Shown here: positions 6,697 to 14,897 of the stretch, in pieces | Layout of the letters: the number at the start of each line of letters is the position of its first letter | How positions within the stretch are numbered: the stretch's first letter is position 1 | Assembly: GCA_019422485.1 (NCBI GenBank) | Contig: JAHZDG010000032.1 | Span: 1 to 25,028, forward strand | Reading direction: 5' to 3' | From: Alistipes sp. | GTDB taxonomy: Bacteria; Bacteroidota; Bacteroidia; Bacteroidales; Rikenellaceae | DNA length: 25,028 bases | Notes under the pieces: model-generated | Told to the model about the DNA's origin: nothing | What the model saw: the letters and a program-made list of their open reading frames with translations, nothing else | The model's database searches: none | Program-made: the position numbers and the translations under genes

Positions 6697-8562
6697 ATGG
6701 CGATCAAACTCCTCTACATCGACCTTTTTTGCGGTGCCGGCGGAACCTCGACGGGCGTCGAACGGGCACAGATCGACGGTCGCAAGTGCGCGAAGGTCAT
6801 CGCATGCGTCAACCACGACGCCAACGCGATCCTCTCGCATGCGGCCAACCACCCGCACACGCGCCACTTCACCGAGGACATCCGCACACTCGATCTCGGA
6901 CCGATGAAAGTACACGTCGCCCGAGAACGCATGAAGCACCCCGGTGCGAAACTCGTGCTCTGGGCCTCGCTGGAATGCACGAACCACTCCCGGGCCAAAG
7001 GCGGCATGTCGCGCGACGCCAACAGCCGCACGCTGGCCGATCACCTTTTTCGCTACATCGAGGAGTTGCGCCCCGACTATATCCAGATCGAAAATGTCGT
7101 TGAGTTCATGGAATGGGGGCCACTCATCGTCAAGGAGAGCGTCGGCCCGGACGGTGCGGCCTTCTGTCCGCTCGACATCAAACACGACCGCAAGCGACGG
7201 ACAACAACCGTCGCCCCGGTGTGGGTTCCCGACCCCGAACACAAGGGAATACACTACCGCCGCTGGGTGGAGGAGGTATGCGCCCACGGCTACCGGTTCG
7301 AACATCGTGTACTCAATGCGGCCGACTTCGGGGCCTACACATCCCGGGTACGATATTTCGGGCAGTTCGCGCGGCCGGATTTGCCGATGGCGTGGCCGCG
7401 GCAGACGCACGCCCGAAATCCGGAGCAGACACGCGACCTTTTCACCGAACCGCTCGCGCCGTGGCGGCCCGTGCGGGAATGCCTCGACTTCGAGGATCGC
7501 GGTGAGTCGATCTTCGATCGCCGCCGGCAACTCGTCGGAGCGACGCTCGATCGCATCCACGCCGGGCAGGTGAAATTCGTCGCAGGAGGCAAAGACGCTT
7601 TCCTCGTCAAATACAACTCCCGAAACCAGTCCGGCAAATACATCGCTCCGGGACTCGACGCTCCATGCCCGACCGTGGCGACACAAAACCGGCTCGGCGT
7701 AGCCCGTGTAGATTTCCTGTCCAAGCAGTTCAGCGGACAGCCTGCGGGCAAGAACATCCCCATTGACGGCCCGGCCGGAACCGTTACGACAATCGACCAC
7801 CACGCCTTCGTATCGGCATACTACGGAAACGGATACAACTCACCCGTCGAACGGCCGGCTCCTACGCTGACAACAAAAGACCGATTCCAGTTGGTGCAGC
7901 CATTTATCACCAACTACTATTCCGGCGGCGGGCAACTCTCCGGAGTGAACGAACCAACCGGCGCGCTGCTGACGAACCCCAAGCAGCGTATCGTGAACGC
8001 CCACTACCTGCTGAATCCGCAATACCGGTCCGCCGGCGGCTCTGTGGATGCGCCTTGTTTCACGCTGATCGCACGGATGGACAAACGTCCGCCTTATCTG
8101 GTATCCATCGAGCAGGGAGTACCTGCCTGGACAATCAAACCGGACGACATTCCCGAAATGGTGCGCGTGAAAGAGTTCTGCATCCTCTATGGCATCGTTA
8201 ACGTCACGATGCGAATGCTGCGCATCCCCGAGATGAAACGCATCCAGGGATTCGGCGACGATTACGTGCTTATCGGATCGCAGGAGGAACAGAAGAAATT
8301 CCTCGGCAATGCCGTCGTCACCCAGGTAGCGACCGCATGGAGTGAGGCAACAGCCGCAGCTATCGACGAAATAAAATCACCTGAAAAACAACACAAAAAG
8401 TCCAACTATGAAAATCACAATCGAAAACACCGACAAAATCGTTACCCTGAACGGAATTCCGGCCCGTATCTGGGAGGGAAAAACCGACTCCGGAATCCGA
8501 GTCCATTGCTTCATACCCCGGATAGCCGTGAGACGGGACGAAGCACGCATCGAAGAGTTTGA
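6697..8562 (+). CDS. DNA (cytosine-5) methyltransferase
   Basis: 621 residues with the m5C methyltransferase motifs in order: motif I FCGAGG at 11-16 (AdoMet binding), motif IV ECTNHS with catalytic Cys94 (E in place of the usual P), motif VI ENV at 132-134, motif VIII SRVRYFG near 216-222, and motif X LGNAV at 536-540. Between VIII and X are several copies of a short module of the form PAxTxTTxxR, typical of long phage orphan methylases, probably the target-recognition region. It would methylate phage DNA against host restriction; no cognate nuclease is nearby. The last 60 residues are low-complexity and read through the next gene out of frame, so the stop may have been lost: with one fewer A before 8372 the protein would end with AAIDE. 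Confidence 0.9.
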   Translation: MAIKLLYIDLFCGAGGTSTGVERAQIDGRKCAKVIACVNHDANAILSHAANHPHTRHFTEDIRTLDLGPMKVHVARERMKHPGAKLVLWASLECTNHSRAKGGMSRDANSRTLADHLFRYIEELRPDYIQIENVVEFMEWGPLIVKESVGPDGAAFCPLDIKHDRKRRTTTVAPVWVPDPEHKGIHYRRWVEEVCAHGYRFEHRVLNAADFGAYTSRVRYFGQFARPDLPMAWPRQTHARNPEQTRDLFTEPLAPWRPVRECLDFEDRGESIFDRRRQLVGATLDRIHAGQVKFVAGGKDAFLVKYNSRNQSGKYIAPGLDAPCPTVATQNRLGVARVDFLSKQFSGQPAGKNIPIDGPAGTVTTIDHHAFVSAYYGNGYNSPVERPAPTLTTKDRFQLVQPFITNYYSGGGQLSGVNEPTGALLTNPKQRIVNAHYLLNPQYRSAGGSVDAPCFTLIARMDKRPPYLVSIEQGVPAWTIKPDDIPEMVRVKEFCILYGIVNVTMRMLRIPEMKRIQGFGDDYVLIGSQEEQKKFLGNAVVTQVATAWSEATAAAIDEIKSPEKQHKKSNYENHNRKHRQNRYPERNSGPYLGGKNRLRNPSPLLHTPDSRETGRSTHRRV

Positions 8563-8632
8563 ACGGGAATTACAGGAAACGGCATCCCCGAGTCCCGAAA
8601 TAGCCGCCTACCCTTCACGCCTGATTATATGA
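8408..8632 (+). CDS. Hypothetical small protein overlapping the methyltransferase end
   Basis: 74 residues that look more protein-like than the methyltransferase tail in the other frame (MKITIENTDKIVTLNGIPARIWEG, then GIRVHCFIPRI, then an acidic helix EARIEEFERELQE). The predicted pattern is a small beta sheet followed by a helix. The function is unknown. It overlaps the methyltransferase by 155 bases, unusually long for this genome, and overlaps the next start by four bases (ATGA), which supports it as part of the operon. Confidence 0.65.
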   Translation: MKITIENTDKIVTLNGIPARIWEGKTDSGIRVHCFIPRIAVRRDEARIEEFERELQETASPSPEIAAYPSRLII

Positions 8633-9213
8633 CGTCCCGGCAAATCAAAGCGGCGCAGCTCCGCCGCCGCATGGCCATCCAAGCCATGACCCCGCACCGA
8701 CTGCCGAAGCGGCCGAGCAAGGTCGAACAGCAGCAGGCCGCCATCGCCGTTGACATGCTCGTGATGGTATTGGCGCTGCCCTATGCAATGCTCGATCTCG
8801 AAGACGGACTCAAGGCTGCGGGAAAATTCCGACATGAGATCAAGCGCCGGCATCGTCAGGCCGAAGAGATCGTTTTCTCCGTGACGGAGCCGGCCTATCG
8901 AGTCTTCGCCCGCTACTCCGAGGAACTGGCATGGGATTACGTCGAACGGATGGAAAACCTCTATGCCTACATCCGAGAACAGGTTCCCGGCCTCGAAGGT
9001 GCAGACGGGGCGGTCGAGTTGATCGAAGCACTCTGCCGACTGATCGAGACCTACAACCGGCGACTCGAATACGTCTACTATTTCAACCGTGCAGAACCGA
9101 TCTACAAGATTCCACGACTGCTCGAATGTATTCCCGCCCGCAGGCGCGACATCGCCGAACAGATCGAGACGGCATTGCAAAACTACAACCGCGAACGATA
9201 TGGAAAATCTTGA
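8629..9213 (+). CDS. Hypothetical helical early protein
   Basis: 194 residues, almost entirely helical. The N-terminus is strongly basic (RQIKAAQLRRRM, HRLPKRPSKVEQQQ) and may bind nucleic acid or be disordered. Residues about 40-180 hold long amphipathic helices with many tyrosines (YSEELAWDYVERMENLYAYIREQ). I do not recognise the family. Overlap with both neighbours (4 bases before, 14 after) places it in a tightly coupled early operon. Confidence 0.65.
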   Translation: MTSRQIKAAQLRRRMAIQAMTPHRLPKRPSKVEQQQAAIAVDMLVMVLALPYAMLDLEDGLKAAGKFRHEIKRRHRQAEEIVFSVTEPAYRVFARYSEELAWDYVERMENLYAYIREQVPGLEGADGAVELIEALCRLIETYNRRLEYVYYFNRAEPIYKIPRLLECIPARRRDIAEQIETALQNYNRERYGKS

Positions 9214-9511
9214 CATCACACCCAAGGAGATCGAAACATACTCCCGAAAGTTGATCCCGAAACTGGCCCGGTATCCGCCGTGGCACTGGGTTCGAATTGC
9301 CGACATCGCGCACAATGTCGAACGATTCATCGGCATCTGCCAGTACCTCGCCGACAGAGGCGCTTTCGACGACGAGGACGGTGAAATGCAGATCGACATC
9401 TATAAAGATACCTTCGTGAGGCTCAACCCTATGTATTGGGAAAAGAAACGACTCCACAAACATAACCCTTATGATCGTAAAACTCAACATCAAAAACAAA
9501 ATCCTTTTTAA
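9200..9511 (+). CDS. Hypothetical small early protein
   Basis: 103 residues from the ATG at 9200; the longer frame from 9089 is a shadow of the previous gene. The sequence has a helical start (TPKEIETYSRKLIPKLARY), an aromatic PPWHWVRIADI segment and an acidic loop (DDEDGEMQID), then a basic tail. There is no known motif. It overlaps the following gene by 41 bases, so one of the two ends may be set by an alternative start, but both frames look coding. Confidence 0.55.
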   Translation: MENLDITPKEIETYSRKLIPKLARYPPWHWVRIADIAHNVERFIGICQYLADRGAFDDEDGEMQIDIYKDTFVRLNPMYWEKKRLHKHNPYDRKTQHQKQNPF

Positions 9512-9995
9512 CTATCTGGATTATCTGTTTATCCGCAATCCGGACGGGACTCATCATGTGACAATGAAAAACGACTTCGGGCGTCTGCTGGTCGCTCTTG
9601 TCCGCCGATCGCCGACAGAGGTTCCCGTCCGAAACGACGGATTCACAGCGCGTCTGAAACTCCCGAAGAACATCTGTTCGCAAAATGCCGAGTTCTACCA
9701 TCTCTATTTCACCGAACAGGACGCAGCCCGGCTCAACGTACTCCTCGACACGATCTTCAACCTGGATTTGAATGCCTACTACCTGAAGGGCAGCAAACGC
9801 AATATCCAGAAGCGGGAGATCATCGAGGCATTCATCGTCAGCAGGAAACTGTTCGCCGAAGATTTTGCCGAAACACTCGGCAAACGGATCTACCGAGAAC
9901 AACTCAAAGATTTCGAGCGTTTAGTATCCTCGCTCTACAACAAAGCACGCTACAACAACGACCGGATCGAAGGGCCCGAAAAACCTTCGGAATAG
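9471..9995 (+). CDS. Hypothetical phage protein
   Basis: 174 residues with a mixed alpha/beta character: an early beta-rich half (KLNIKNKILFNYLDYLFIRNPDG, TARLKLPK) and a helical second half rich in charged residues (NIQKREIIEAFIVSRKLFAEDF). The order KNKIL, KRNIQKREIIEAF and a lysine/arginine-rich end resembles small Bacteroidetes phage DNA-metabolism proteins, but I cannot name a family. It closes the early block: an AT-rich gap of 57 bases follows. Confidence 0.6.
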   Translation: MIVKLNIKNKILFNYLDYLFIRNPDGTHHVTMKNDFGRLLVALVRRSPTEVPVRNDGFTARLKLPKNICSQNAEFYHLYFTEQDAARLNVLLDTIFNLDLNAYYLKGSKRNIQKREIIEAFIVSRKLFAEDFAETLGKRIYREQLKDFERLVSSLYNKARYNNDRIEGPEKPSE

Positions 9996-10052
9996 CCATT
10001 GTTAAATAAATTTAGTTTTAATAGCGATTTTAACTTTTTAACTGATAATAAA
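9996..10052 (+). promoter_or_regulatory. AT-rich gap, possible promoter for the head gene block
   Basis: This short gap is made mostly of A and T while both sides are GC-rich. It contains TAGTTTTA at 10013-10020, one base off the TAnnTTTG -7 box, without a good -33 box. It marks the early/late boundary, so a phage-activated promoter is plausible. Confidence 0.3.
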
Positions 10053-10418
10053 ATGCCACGCAAAACCATCGTCCGCCTCTCGGTCAAGTCAGCCTTTACC
10101 CCGGAGGCCCCATTTCGGGAGCTGCAACTCTCACCCGGGAGCGCTTCCATCGAAATCTCATCCAAAAAAGAGACACCGGGACTCCTCTGGACTACAAAGA
10201 TCACCGCAACACTCGTGCGGGACGATCGTCAACTCCACGAGCCCTGCATCTTCCGGGTCCGGACAACCGAGGCTTACTATATCATCGGAACCGAAGATAT
10301 CCCGGCGCAACCGACGCATAAAGAAGAGCATTTGGTGGTCATAACCATTGAATACAAGTCCAGGACCAAACCCACGGCGCATAAAAAGGTCCTTTCCATA
10401 GCCCCCGCCTGCGAGTAA
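10053..10418 (+). CDS. Hypothetical beta-rich protein at the start of the head block
   Basis: 121 residues from the ATG at 10053; an in-frame ATG at 9999 lies in the AT-rich gap and would add an atypical asparagine/phenylalanine-rich leader. The sequence alternates hydrophobic and polar residues over several strands (KTIVRLSVKSAF, ASIEISSKKETPG, LLWTTKITATLVRD, HLVVITIEYKS), suggesting a beta sandwich. It sits 27 bases before the head protease. A structural role (decoration or connector) is a guess from position. Confidence 0.6.
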   Translation: MPRKTIVRLSVKSAFTPEAPFRELQLSPGSASIEISSKKETPGLLWTTKITATLVRDDRQLHEPCIFRVRTTEAYYIIGTEDIPAQPTHKEEHLVVITIEYKSRTKPTAHKKVLSIAPACE

Positions 10419-10445
10419 GTTTGCATCGAGTAAACTATTCGCATT

Positions 10446-11315
10446 ATGCCCGACATCCGAGTCGCACTCTCCCTATACCGTCATCCATGGCTCGTGGACG
10501 CCGCAATCCTCGCCGTAGGACAGCGCATCCTCGCCGGTGGGAAGATCGACCTCGAGAAAAAAGCAGCGGCCTATCCCGTCCAACTTGTCCAGGACGCTCC
10601 CGAAAATCCCGAGGCCCCCGACACCGAAAAGAAGGTGGACGGGGCCGTCGCGGTATTTCCGCTCAAAGGGATGCTCCTCAAAGAGGATACATGGTGCAGT
10701 TACGGTACCGAGACCGTCGCCCGGGCAATACGCAGCGCCGCACATGACGACCAGGTCATAGCGGGGGTATTGGCCGTAAACTCCGGAGGTGGTTGTGTCG
10801 ATGCTATACCCTGCATGCTGAAAGCCATCGACGAGTTCAGGAGTTGCGGAAAACCGATCTTCGTGCACTCGGATTACTGCTGTTCGGCGGCATACTGGAT
10901 CGCATCTGCGGCCGAGCGTATATTTATGGACAACACAATGGCATCCATGGTCGGCTCGATCGGGGCCCTCGCCCAGGTCATGGAAACCGCACCGGGAGAT
11001 CTCGAGAAGAACGGATACAAAATCCACATGATCTATGCCGAAGAATCGCCCGACAAGAACAAGGCCTACCGCCGTCTTCAGGAAGGGGACGAAAGTGTTT
11101 ACAAGGAGGATCTCTCGCGCATCGTATCGATCTTCCATACCGACATCAAGGCCAACCGGCCCAACCTCGCGGCAGACGCTCCGGGAGTTCTCACCGGCGA
11201 CGTTTTCTACGCAGATCAGGCTGTCGCCAACGGTCTCGCCGACGGCGTGATGACACTCGAGGAAGTCATCGCACTGGCGGCCATCGATTCCACGAAACCG
11301 AATCAATCCATTTGA
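10446..11315 (+). CDS. S49-family (SppA-like) prohead protease
   Basis: 289 residues. The segment LAVNSGGGCVDA (about 110-120) is the family's glycine loop. HSDYCCSAAYWIASAAERI gives the catalytic serine, Ser147, and MASMVGSIGAL follows as in SppA and lambda-C-like proteases. The general-base lysine is expected shortly after, with Lys204 or Lys206 in SPDKNKA as candidates. These enzymes cut the scaffold and capsid delta domain during head maturation. The gene is followed four bases later by the capsid gene, whose N-terminus looks like a cleavable scaffold, which supports the role. Confidence 0.88.
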   Translation: MPDIRVALSLYRHPWLVDAAILAVGQRILAGGKIDLEKKAAAYPVQLVQDAPENPEAPDTEKKVDGAVAVFPLKGMLLKEDTWCSYGTETVARAIRSAAHDDQVIAGVLAVNSGGGCVDAIPCMLKAIDEFRSCGKPIFVHSDYCCSAAYWIASAAERIFMDNTMASMVGSIGALAQVMETAPGDLEKNGYKIHMIYAEESPDKNKAYRRLQEGDESVYKEDLSRIVSIFHTDIKANRPNLAADAPGVLTGDVFYADQAVANGLADGVMTLEEVIALAAIDSTKPNQSI

Positions 11316-11319
11316 TACC

Positions 11320-12879
11320 ATGTCTTTTCTCAAAACTATTTCAAAGGCCATTCTGAAGACAGTAGGAGCGGCCGAATTCGCAAAAGACGAGAGCGGCAAG
11401 CCGATCCTCACTGCCGAACAGCGGGCCGTCGCCGTCGAGAAATTCGGCGAAGGTGCCATCGCTGCTTTCGAGCAGGCGCTCGCAGGCGATGACGACGACG
11501 CACAGAAAGGCGTCAATTTCCTCATGGCACTCAAAGAGGCGCATGATCTCGACGCAAAGGATCTCAACGACCGTCTCACTGCCGCGATGGCGGCGCAGAA
11601 GAGCGCCGAGGCGGAGCGCGACCGTCTGGCCAAGCTCCCCGAACCTCATCCCGCCCCGACCGGAGCCGCATCAGTTCCCGCCCCGGCCATTATGGTCGAT
11701 ATGAAAGCCCTGCACAACATGCAGGTTGCGGCAATGCTCAAGGAGGGCCGCATCTATGGGGCCGCCGACACCCCCACCCTCGACGTTGCGGAACTCAACA
11801 AGGAGTTTTCGATGGCGATGCCGCCCAAACAGCGTATCGACATCCTCACCAAGGAAATCTACCTCGGATTCCCCGACCATGTCCACATGACGATGGTGCA
11901 GTCCGACACCGATTACATCGCATCGGCAGCCCTGATCGACTCCGTAGTCCAGGAGTTCACCGACGTATGGACTCCGAAGGGACAGGCCAAGTTCACCCCG
12001 ATCCGCATCCCCTACCGCCGCCACAAGATCAACGTGCGCATCAAGCCCACGCAGATTCTCAAAAGCTGGCTTCTGTATCTCTACCAGCAGAACACCACTT
12101 TCGCGCAGATGCCCATCACCAAATACATCGTCGAGCAGCACATCCTGCCCAAGATCCAGGATGACCTCACGCGCAAGATGGTCGGCAAGGGCAAGTACGA
12201 AGCCGCTCCCGCCGGACAGAACGACGGTGACGCCGGACGCGACGCCGCGCAGGCCATGGACGGATTCGAAACCATCATCTGCGAGGATCTCAAGACCGGC
12301 AAGGCCAAGATGAACTTCTTCAAGGGCGCCGTAAACCTCTTCGACCTCGAGGGCAAGGAGTTCCTCGATGCGTTCCATGCCTACGTGGATGGCATCAGCA
12401 AGTATTTCGTAGGCAACCTGCCGATCTTCTGCTCCGAGCAGATGGTGCTGCACTACCAGCGTCAGGATTTCGCCGTAAACGGCAAGTACACAGGCCAAAC
12501 GATCGGAAACTCGGTGCGGTTCACCAAGTTCACGCTCGTCCCGCTGCTCTCCATGTACAACTCGCCGATGCTCTTCGCCACTCCCAAGGAGAACTTCGTG
12601 GAACTCGTGGACATCAACAAGGCCCCGAACATCATCCAGAAGATCGAAGAACACCACTACGACGTGGACATCATCGGCGAGTTCTCACTCTCGGTCGGCT
12701 TCCGCATCGGCGAAGCCTTGTACGTATATGTCCCGGCGGACTACGACCCGACGAAGGCCATCATCGCAGACTCTTCGGATATCGTGGCCGAAGGCAGCGT
12801 GTGGATGCACGGAGGAACTGCCGGAACAGAGACGCCTGCTCCCGACCCCGACGCCGGAGGCGAAGAGGAAACCGCTTAA
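11320..12879 (+). CDS. Major capsid protein with fused N-terminal scaffold
   Basis: 519 residues. The first 115 or so are helical, charged and alanine/lysine/glutamate-rich (a delta/scaffold domain), ending in a proline-alanine linker (EPHPAPTGAASVPAPA) that is a likely protease target region. Residues about 125-490 are a globular domain with the mix of long helices and strands expected of HK97-fold capsids (E-loop-like region with TPIRIPYRRHKINVR). The C-terminus is an acidic, proline-rich tail ending DAGGEEETA. The gene's position directly after the S49 protease, its size and its strongly biased codon use make capsid the best call; the fold itself is inferred. Confidence 0.8.
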   Translation: MSFLKTISKAILKTVGAAEFAKDESGKPILTAEQRAVAVEKFGEGAIAAFEQALAGDDDDAQKGVNFLMALKEAHDLDAKDLNDRLTAAMAAQKSAEAERDRLAKLPEPHPAPTGAASVPAPAIMVDMKALHNMQVAAMLKEGRIYGAADTPTLDVAELNKEFSMAMPPKQRIDILTKEIYLGFPDHVHMTMVQSDTDYIASAALIDSVVQEFTDVWTPKGQAKFTPIRIPYRRHKINVRIKPTQILKSWLLYLYQQNTTFAQMPITKYIVEQHILPKIQDDLTRKMVGKGKYEAAPAGQNDGDAGRDAAQAMDGFETIICEDLKTGKAKMNFFKGAVNLFDLEGKEFLDAFHAYVDGISKYFVGNLPIFCSEQMVLHYQRQDFAVNGKYTGQTIGNSVRFTKFTLVPLLSMYNSPMLFATPKENFVELVDINKAPNIIQKIEEHHYDVDIIGEFSLSVGFRIGEALYVYVPADYDPTKAIIADSSDIVAEGSVWMHGGTAGTETPAPDPDAGGEEETA

Positions 12880-12892
12880 TTTCGAATAGACT

Positions 12893-13450
12893 ATGGCACA
12901 GCAAATCAAATCAGTCCCCCGCCCCGAACCGGGCGCGGGGGTTCCGACGCCCAAAGGTGAATTCCTGTACTTATACTTCACCGACGACATCGAAAAAGAA
13001 CCCGACATCCAACTGGGGAAGACAGCCTACACGGCCGAGGAGTTCGCACTCAAGACCGGCGCCAAAGGCATCAAGTTCTACGCCACATCCGGAACCATCG
13101 AACCCGTCATCGAGAAAACCGGGGATACCGATTCCATCGGATTCACGCACGGGATCAAATGGGCATATCCCGGAGCCGCGGCCGACGGTGTAATCTCCCT
13201 GCTGGCGAACCACTCGGTCGTAGCGTTCCACCAGACCTGCGAGGGCGGGATTTCCCGAAAGTACGGCTCCAAGTGCTGCCCCCTCTGTTTCTCGGAGATC
13301 ACCTACACCGACAACAAGGAGGCCAACAAACGCGAAATCACCTTCAAAGGTGCATCTCCCGAAAAATACCTCCCGATCGACATCTCCGGAGATCTCCCCG
13401 CAGTCGAGGAGTTCGAGGTCGAGTCCGACGCCGGAGGTGAAACCGCCTAA
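12893..13450 (+). CDS. Hypothetical head-associated protein with Cys-rich motif
   Basis: 185 residues encoded 13 bases after the capsid gene. The N-terminus is proline-rich; the middle is beta-rich. Residues about 117-137 carry four cysteines (TCEGG ... KCCPLCFSE), possibly a metal site. The C-terminus ends DAGGETA, nearly the same as the capsid's DAGGEEETA, in a similar acidic linker. A decoration or head-completion role fits the position, but no family is recognised. Confidence 0.6.
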   Translation: MAQQIKSVPRPEPGAGVPTPKGEFLYLYFTDDIEKEPDIQLGKTAYTAEEFALKTGAKGIKFYATSGTIEPVIEKTGDTDSIGFTHGIKWAYPGAAADGVISLLANHSVVAFHQTCEGGISRKYGSKCCPLCFSEITYTDNKEANKREITFKGASPEKYLPIDISGDLPAVEEFEVESDAGGETA

Positions 13451-13462
13451 CACGCAGCTCCC

Positions 13463-14215
13463 ATGACCAAAGAAGCAACGACAATCCCGAACTCCCCGAC
13501 GGTCCAGACGGCCGCCGGGGACTCGGATGCACAAGAGAAAGTGCGGGATATTAATTCGAAACAAGACGGCCGCGACGCCCCGACCGAACCCGCCAAACCA
13601 GAAGATGCGGATACCAGAACACCGGTTGCATCCCAGGCGTTCGGAATCTCCGAGCGCACAGTCATCGTAATCGCAGCCGCAGGTGCAATGGCAGAACTCA
13701 TGCTCCGCATGTGGCAGAAAGCTGCGGCGCCGGCCGACATCCGCATCGTCCCGGTGTTGTCGTTAGCCGAAACGATGGCTAACATCATAGCGGACGACCT
13801 GATTCCTGACGAATTCATCTTCGTGCCGCACGGATGTTTCCCAACGGCCAGGATGACGCTCGCGGACCTGAGTCTCTACCGCCGGCGCGTTCTCCCCAAG
13901 GGCAAAACGGCCGAACACACCGGACTCCCGATGCTCCTGACCAAAGAGCATCTCGTCGATACGCTCAAAGAGTTCACCGACCCGGTACCGCCTGCCGACG
14001 AGGATTTCATCGGGCGTTACAACGAGATCGCGCACGCCGGGGAGATTCCCAATCAGGTGGCATTCTCGTTCGGCAATGCCGTGGGATATGTCACCCGGCC
14101 CGACTTCTGCCCCGCGGTGCTGATCGACTTCCTGCGTCTGCGCAAGTTCGTATGCGTGACGCCCGAAGCGTTCCCCACAGCACAGCCTTATCTCGAGGAA
14201 TATGCCAAACGGTAG
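13463..14215 (+). CDS. Hypothetical protein of the head block
   Basis: 250 residues. Residues 1-55 are disordered and rich in D, E, P, T and K. A hydrophobic stretch at about 65-83 (RTVIVIAAAGAMAELMLRMW) could be a buried helix or a membrane span. The rest is globular with no motif I know (FIFVPHGCFPTARMTLADLSLYRRR, then TPEAFPTAQPYLEEYAKR). The stop overlaps the next gene by 14 bases. Possibly structural, since it lies between capsid and terminase genes. Confidence 0.55.
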   Translation: MTKEATTIPNSPTVQTAAGDSDAQEKVRDINSKQDGRDAPTEPAKPEDADTRTPVASQAFGISERTVIVIAAAGAMAELMLRMWQKAAAPADIRIVPVLSLAETMANIIADDLIPDEFIFVPHGCFPTARMTLADLSLYRRRVLPKGKTAEHTGLPMLLTKEHLVDTLKEFTDPVPPADEDFIGRYNEIAHAGEIPNQVAFSFGNAVGYVTRPDFCPAVLIDFLRLRKFVCVTPEAFPTAQPYLEEYAKR

Positions 14216-14897
14216 GATTGCAGAGGACGTTCGCAAATGGTTAAGAGCCGGAGCCGGGATCAACGCAGGGCTCCGGCTCTTTTCCTCGATAAGCGCCAAC
14301 CGCCATTTCGTCCGGATGGTCGCGGCCAACCCGTCGAAATACCGGCCGATGCTTATCGCCAAACTCTGCACCCTCACCGGAATCGACCCCGGCATTACCG
14401 AAGAAGAGCAGCAGACGCCCCCGCGGCCCAAATTCCGGGAACAGTACCCCTTTCTCCGGGAAACAGGATGCCCGCCCGAACTCAAAATCCTCGCGGCCGA
14501 CAAACTGACAGCATGGGAGAATTACACGCGGGCACACACAGCGCTGTTCGACTGTACATCCCCCGAAGAATGCTACACAACAGCCCGGAAAGTTCTCGAC
14601 AATTATCTGGAAAACCGGCAGATCTTCGAAGAACTCGACCATTACCTCCGACACCGCACGCCTCTCGGAGTGCATCCGATATTCGAACGGCTGCGCAAAA
14701 TCCGCGCGTTCCGAAAACTCTCCATCCCCGAATTGTTCAAGGCGCAGAAACGGCTTCAATACCGCGTCTGGTGGCTGCGCAAAGTCATCGAAAAGAACGA
14801 CAAGCCGCATCTCCGGGAAAACCGCGTGCAGCTGCTCGCGGAGTACGAAGCGCTGCTCCTCGAAGCGGACAAAATCATTGCCACCTATGCCAGATAA
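14202..14897 (+). CDS. Hypothetical helical protein
   Basis: 231 residues, highly helical, rich in arginine and leucine (VRKWLRAGAGINAGLRLFSS, RLRKIRAFRKLSIPELFKAQKRLQYRVWWLRKVIEK), ending in a probable coiled coil (LLAEYEALLLEADKII). No family is recognised. It overlaps the gene before it by 14 bases and the PLD-like gene after it by 11. Basic charge suggests nucleic-acid contact. Confidence 0.55.
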   Translation: MPNGRIAEDVRKWLRAGAGINAGLRLFSSISANRHFVRMVAANPSKYRPMLIAKLCTLTGIDPGITEEEQQTPPRPKFREQYPFLRETGCPPELKILAADKLTAWENYTRAHTALFDCTSPEECYTTARKVLDNYLENRQIFEELDHYLRHRTPLGVHPIFERLRKIRAFRKLSIPELFKAQKRLQYRVWWLRKVIEKNDKPHLRENRVQLLAEYEALLLEADKIIATYAR

